The translations under genes were made by a program, and so were the position numbers. 12,847 nt of DNA. Source: an uncultured Acetatifactor sp. Lineage in GTDB: Bacteria; Bacillota; Clostridia; Lachnospirales; Lachnospiraceae. The notes under the pieces are model-generated. The model saw only the letters and a list, made by a program, of their open reading frames with translations. It did not search any database and had not been told where the DNA came from. This document shows positions 12,635 through 12,847 of this stretch, one piece after another; position 1 is the stretch's first letter, and each line of letters opens with the position of its first letter. The stretch lies in NCBI GenBank assembly GCA_910585015.1, contig CAJUCT010000072.1, forward strand, positions 1 to 12,847. The letters are read 5' to 3'.

Positions 12635-12847
12635 CCCTGCATAACCGGAGTTTTGCTTAAGCCAAACTCCTCCTGTACCTGTGTTATTGTGTTAATCGGT
12701 ATTTGGAAGTTTCACTTCCATACTTACCTCTTTCCTGCATATCGCTGGCTGAGCCTGCGATACTGCGTTAATGCGTATTTGGATGTGAAACATCCATACT
12801 TACCTCTTTCCTGCATATCGCTGGCTGAGCCTGCGATACTGCGTTAA
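12635..12847 (-). repeat. 76-bp tandem repeat upstream of tsaE with hairpins and mini reading frames; continues past the window
   Basis: Positions 12717-12771 and 12793-12847 are identical over 55 bases at a 76-base period; 12635-12716 is a diverged first unit with an extra hairpin GGAGTTT/AAACTCC (12647-12653, 12664-12670). Each unit on the minus strand shows, in order: hairpin one (TATCGC/GCGATA with GGC/GCC inside), a GGAAAGAGG ribosome-site-like run, ATG, eight sense codons, TAA. Frames are 12797-12768 (MDVSHPNTH) and 12721-12692 (MEVKLPNTD). Their 5' halves also form hairpins GGATGT/ACATCC and GGAAGT/ACTTCC, a paired-base swap. Related copies lie at 191-310. Repeat is certain; expression of the peptides is not. 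Confidence 0.75.

Noticed and set aside
12635..12847. CRISPR array
   Set aside because: The 76-bp period has no short constant repeat alternating with unique spacers; nearly the whole unit is repeated, and no cas genes are present.

Overview
The window looks like chromosomal DNA of a gut-type Clostridia, most likely a Lachnospiraceae species. The basis is the clostridial-style strong Shine-Dalgarno sites (AGGAGG), AT-rich intergenic DNA around moderately GC-rich genes, a CUT1 sugar transporter of the LplABC type without its own ATPase, and two small conserved proteins of a kind I associate with Lachnospiraceae. No exact species is claimed. Almost every gene is on the minus strand; the single plus-strand gene is a serine hydrolase at 5518-7035.

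Layout, left to right. 1-52: the 5' part of a minus-strand tRNA-Ser(UGA), cut by the window edge, with a near-consensus promoter at 119-147. 191-310: degenerate copies of an intergenic repeat. 353-381: a strong terminator closing the transporter operon. 444-4140: two permeases and a solute-binding lipoprotein (transcribed 4140 to 444), with a sigma-A promoter and a LacI/CcpA-like operator at 4218-4260. 4279-4977: a rhamnogalacturonan-acetylesterase-like SGNH esterase with its own promoter at 5091-5119. 5148-5320: a roughly 140-bp palindromic MITE-like element between 17-bp direct repeats. 5518-7035: a beta-lactamase-family serine hydrolase reading away from the esterase.

7036-12623 is a dense minus-strand housekeeping block: tsaE, tsaB, rimI, then a small CxxC protein, ribonuclease Z, a single-span membrane protein, tsaD and ispD (transcription order, right to left). 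TsaE, TsaB and TsaD are the bacterial t6A37 tRNA-modification machinery, RimI is their usual operon partner, and RNase Z matures tRNA 3' ends, so most of the block serves tRNA and translation; IspD belongs to the MEP isoprenoid pathway. An extended -10 promoter at 10867-10875 probably starts a second transcript at the CxxC gene.

The left half reads as a small pectin (rhamnogalacturonan) utilisation locus: import of oligosaccharides by the ABC transporter and removal of acetyl groups by the esterase. The esterase and binding-protein promoters share a 10-base word (AATGCTTACA) overlapping their -10 boxes, which suggests one repressor for both. I saw no CRISPR array, phage or defence system. The most unusual material is non-coding: a 76-bp tandem repeat in front of tsaE (12635-12847, running off the window), whose minus-strand units each carry a Shine-Dalgarno, ATG and nine-codon ORF plus a hairpin; its relatives at 191-310; and the MITE-like palindrome with a near-identical solo end between tsaE and tsaB.
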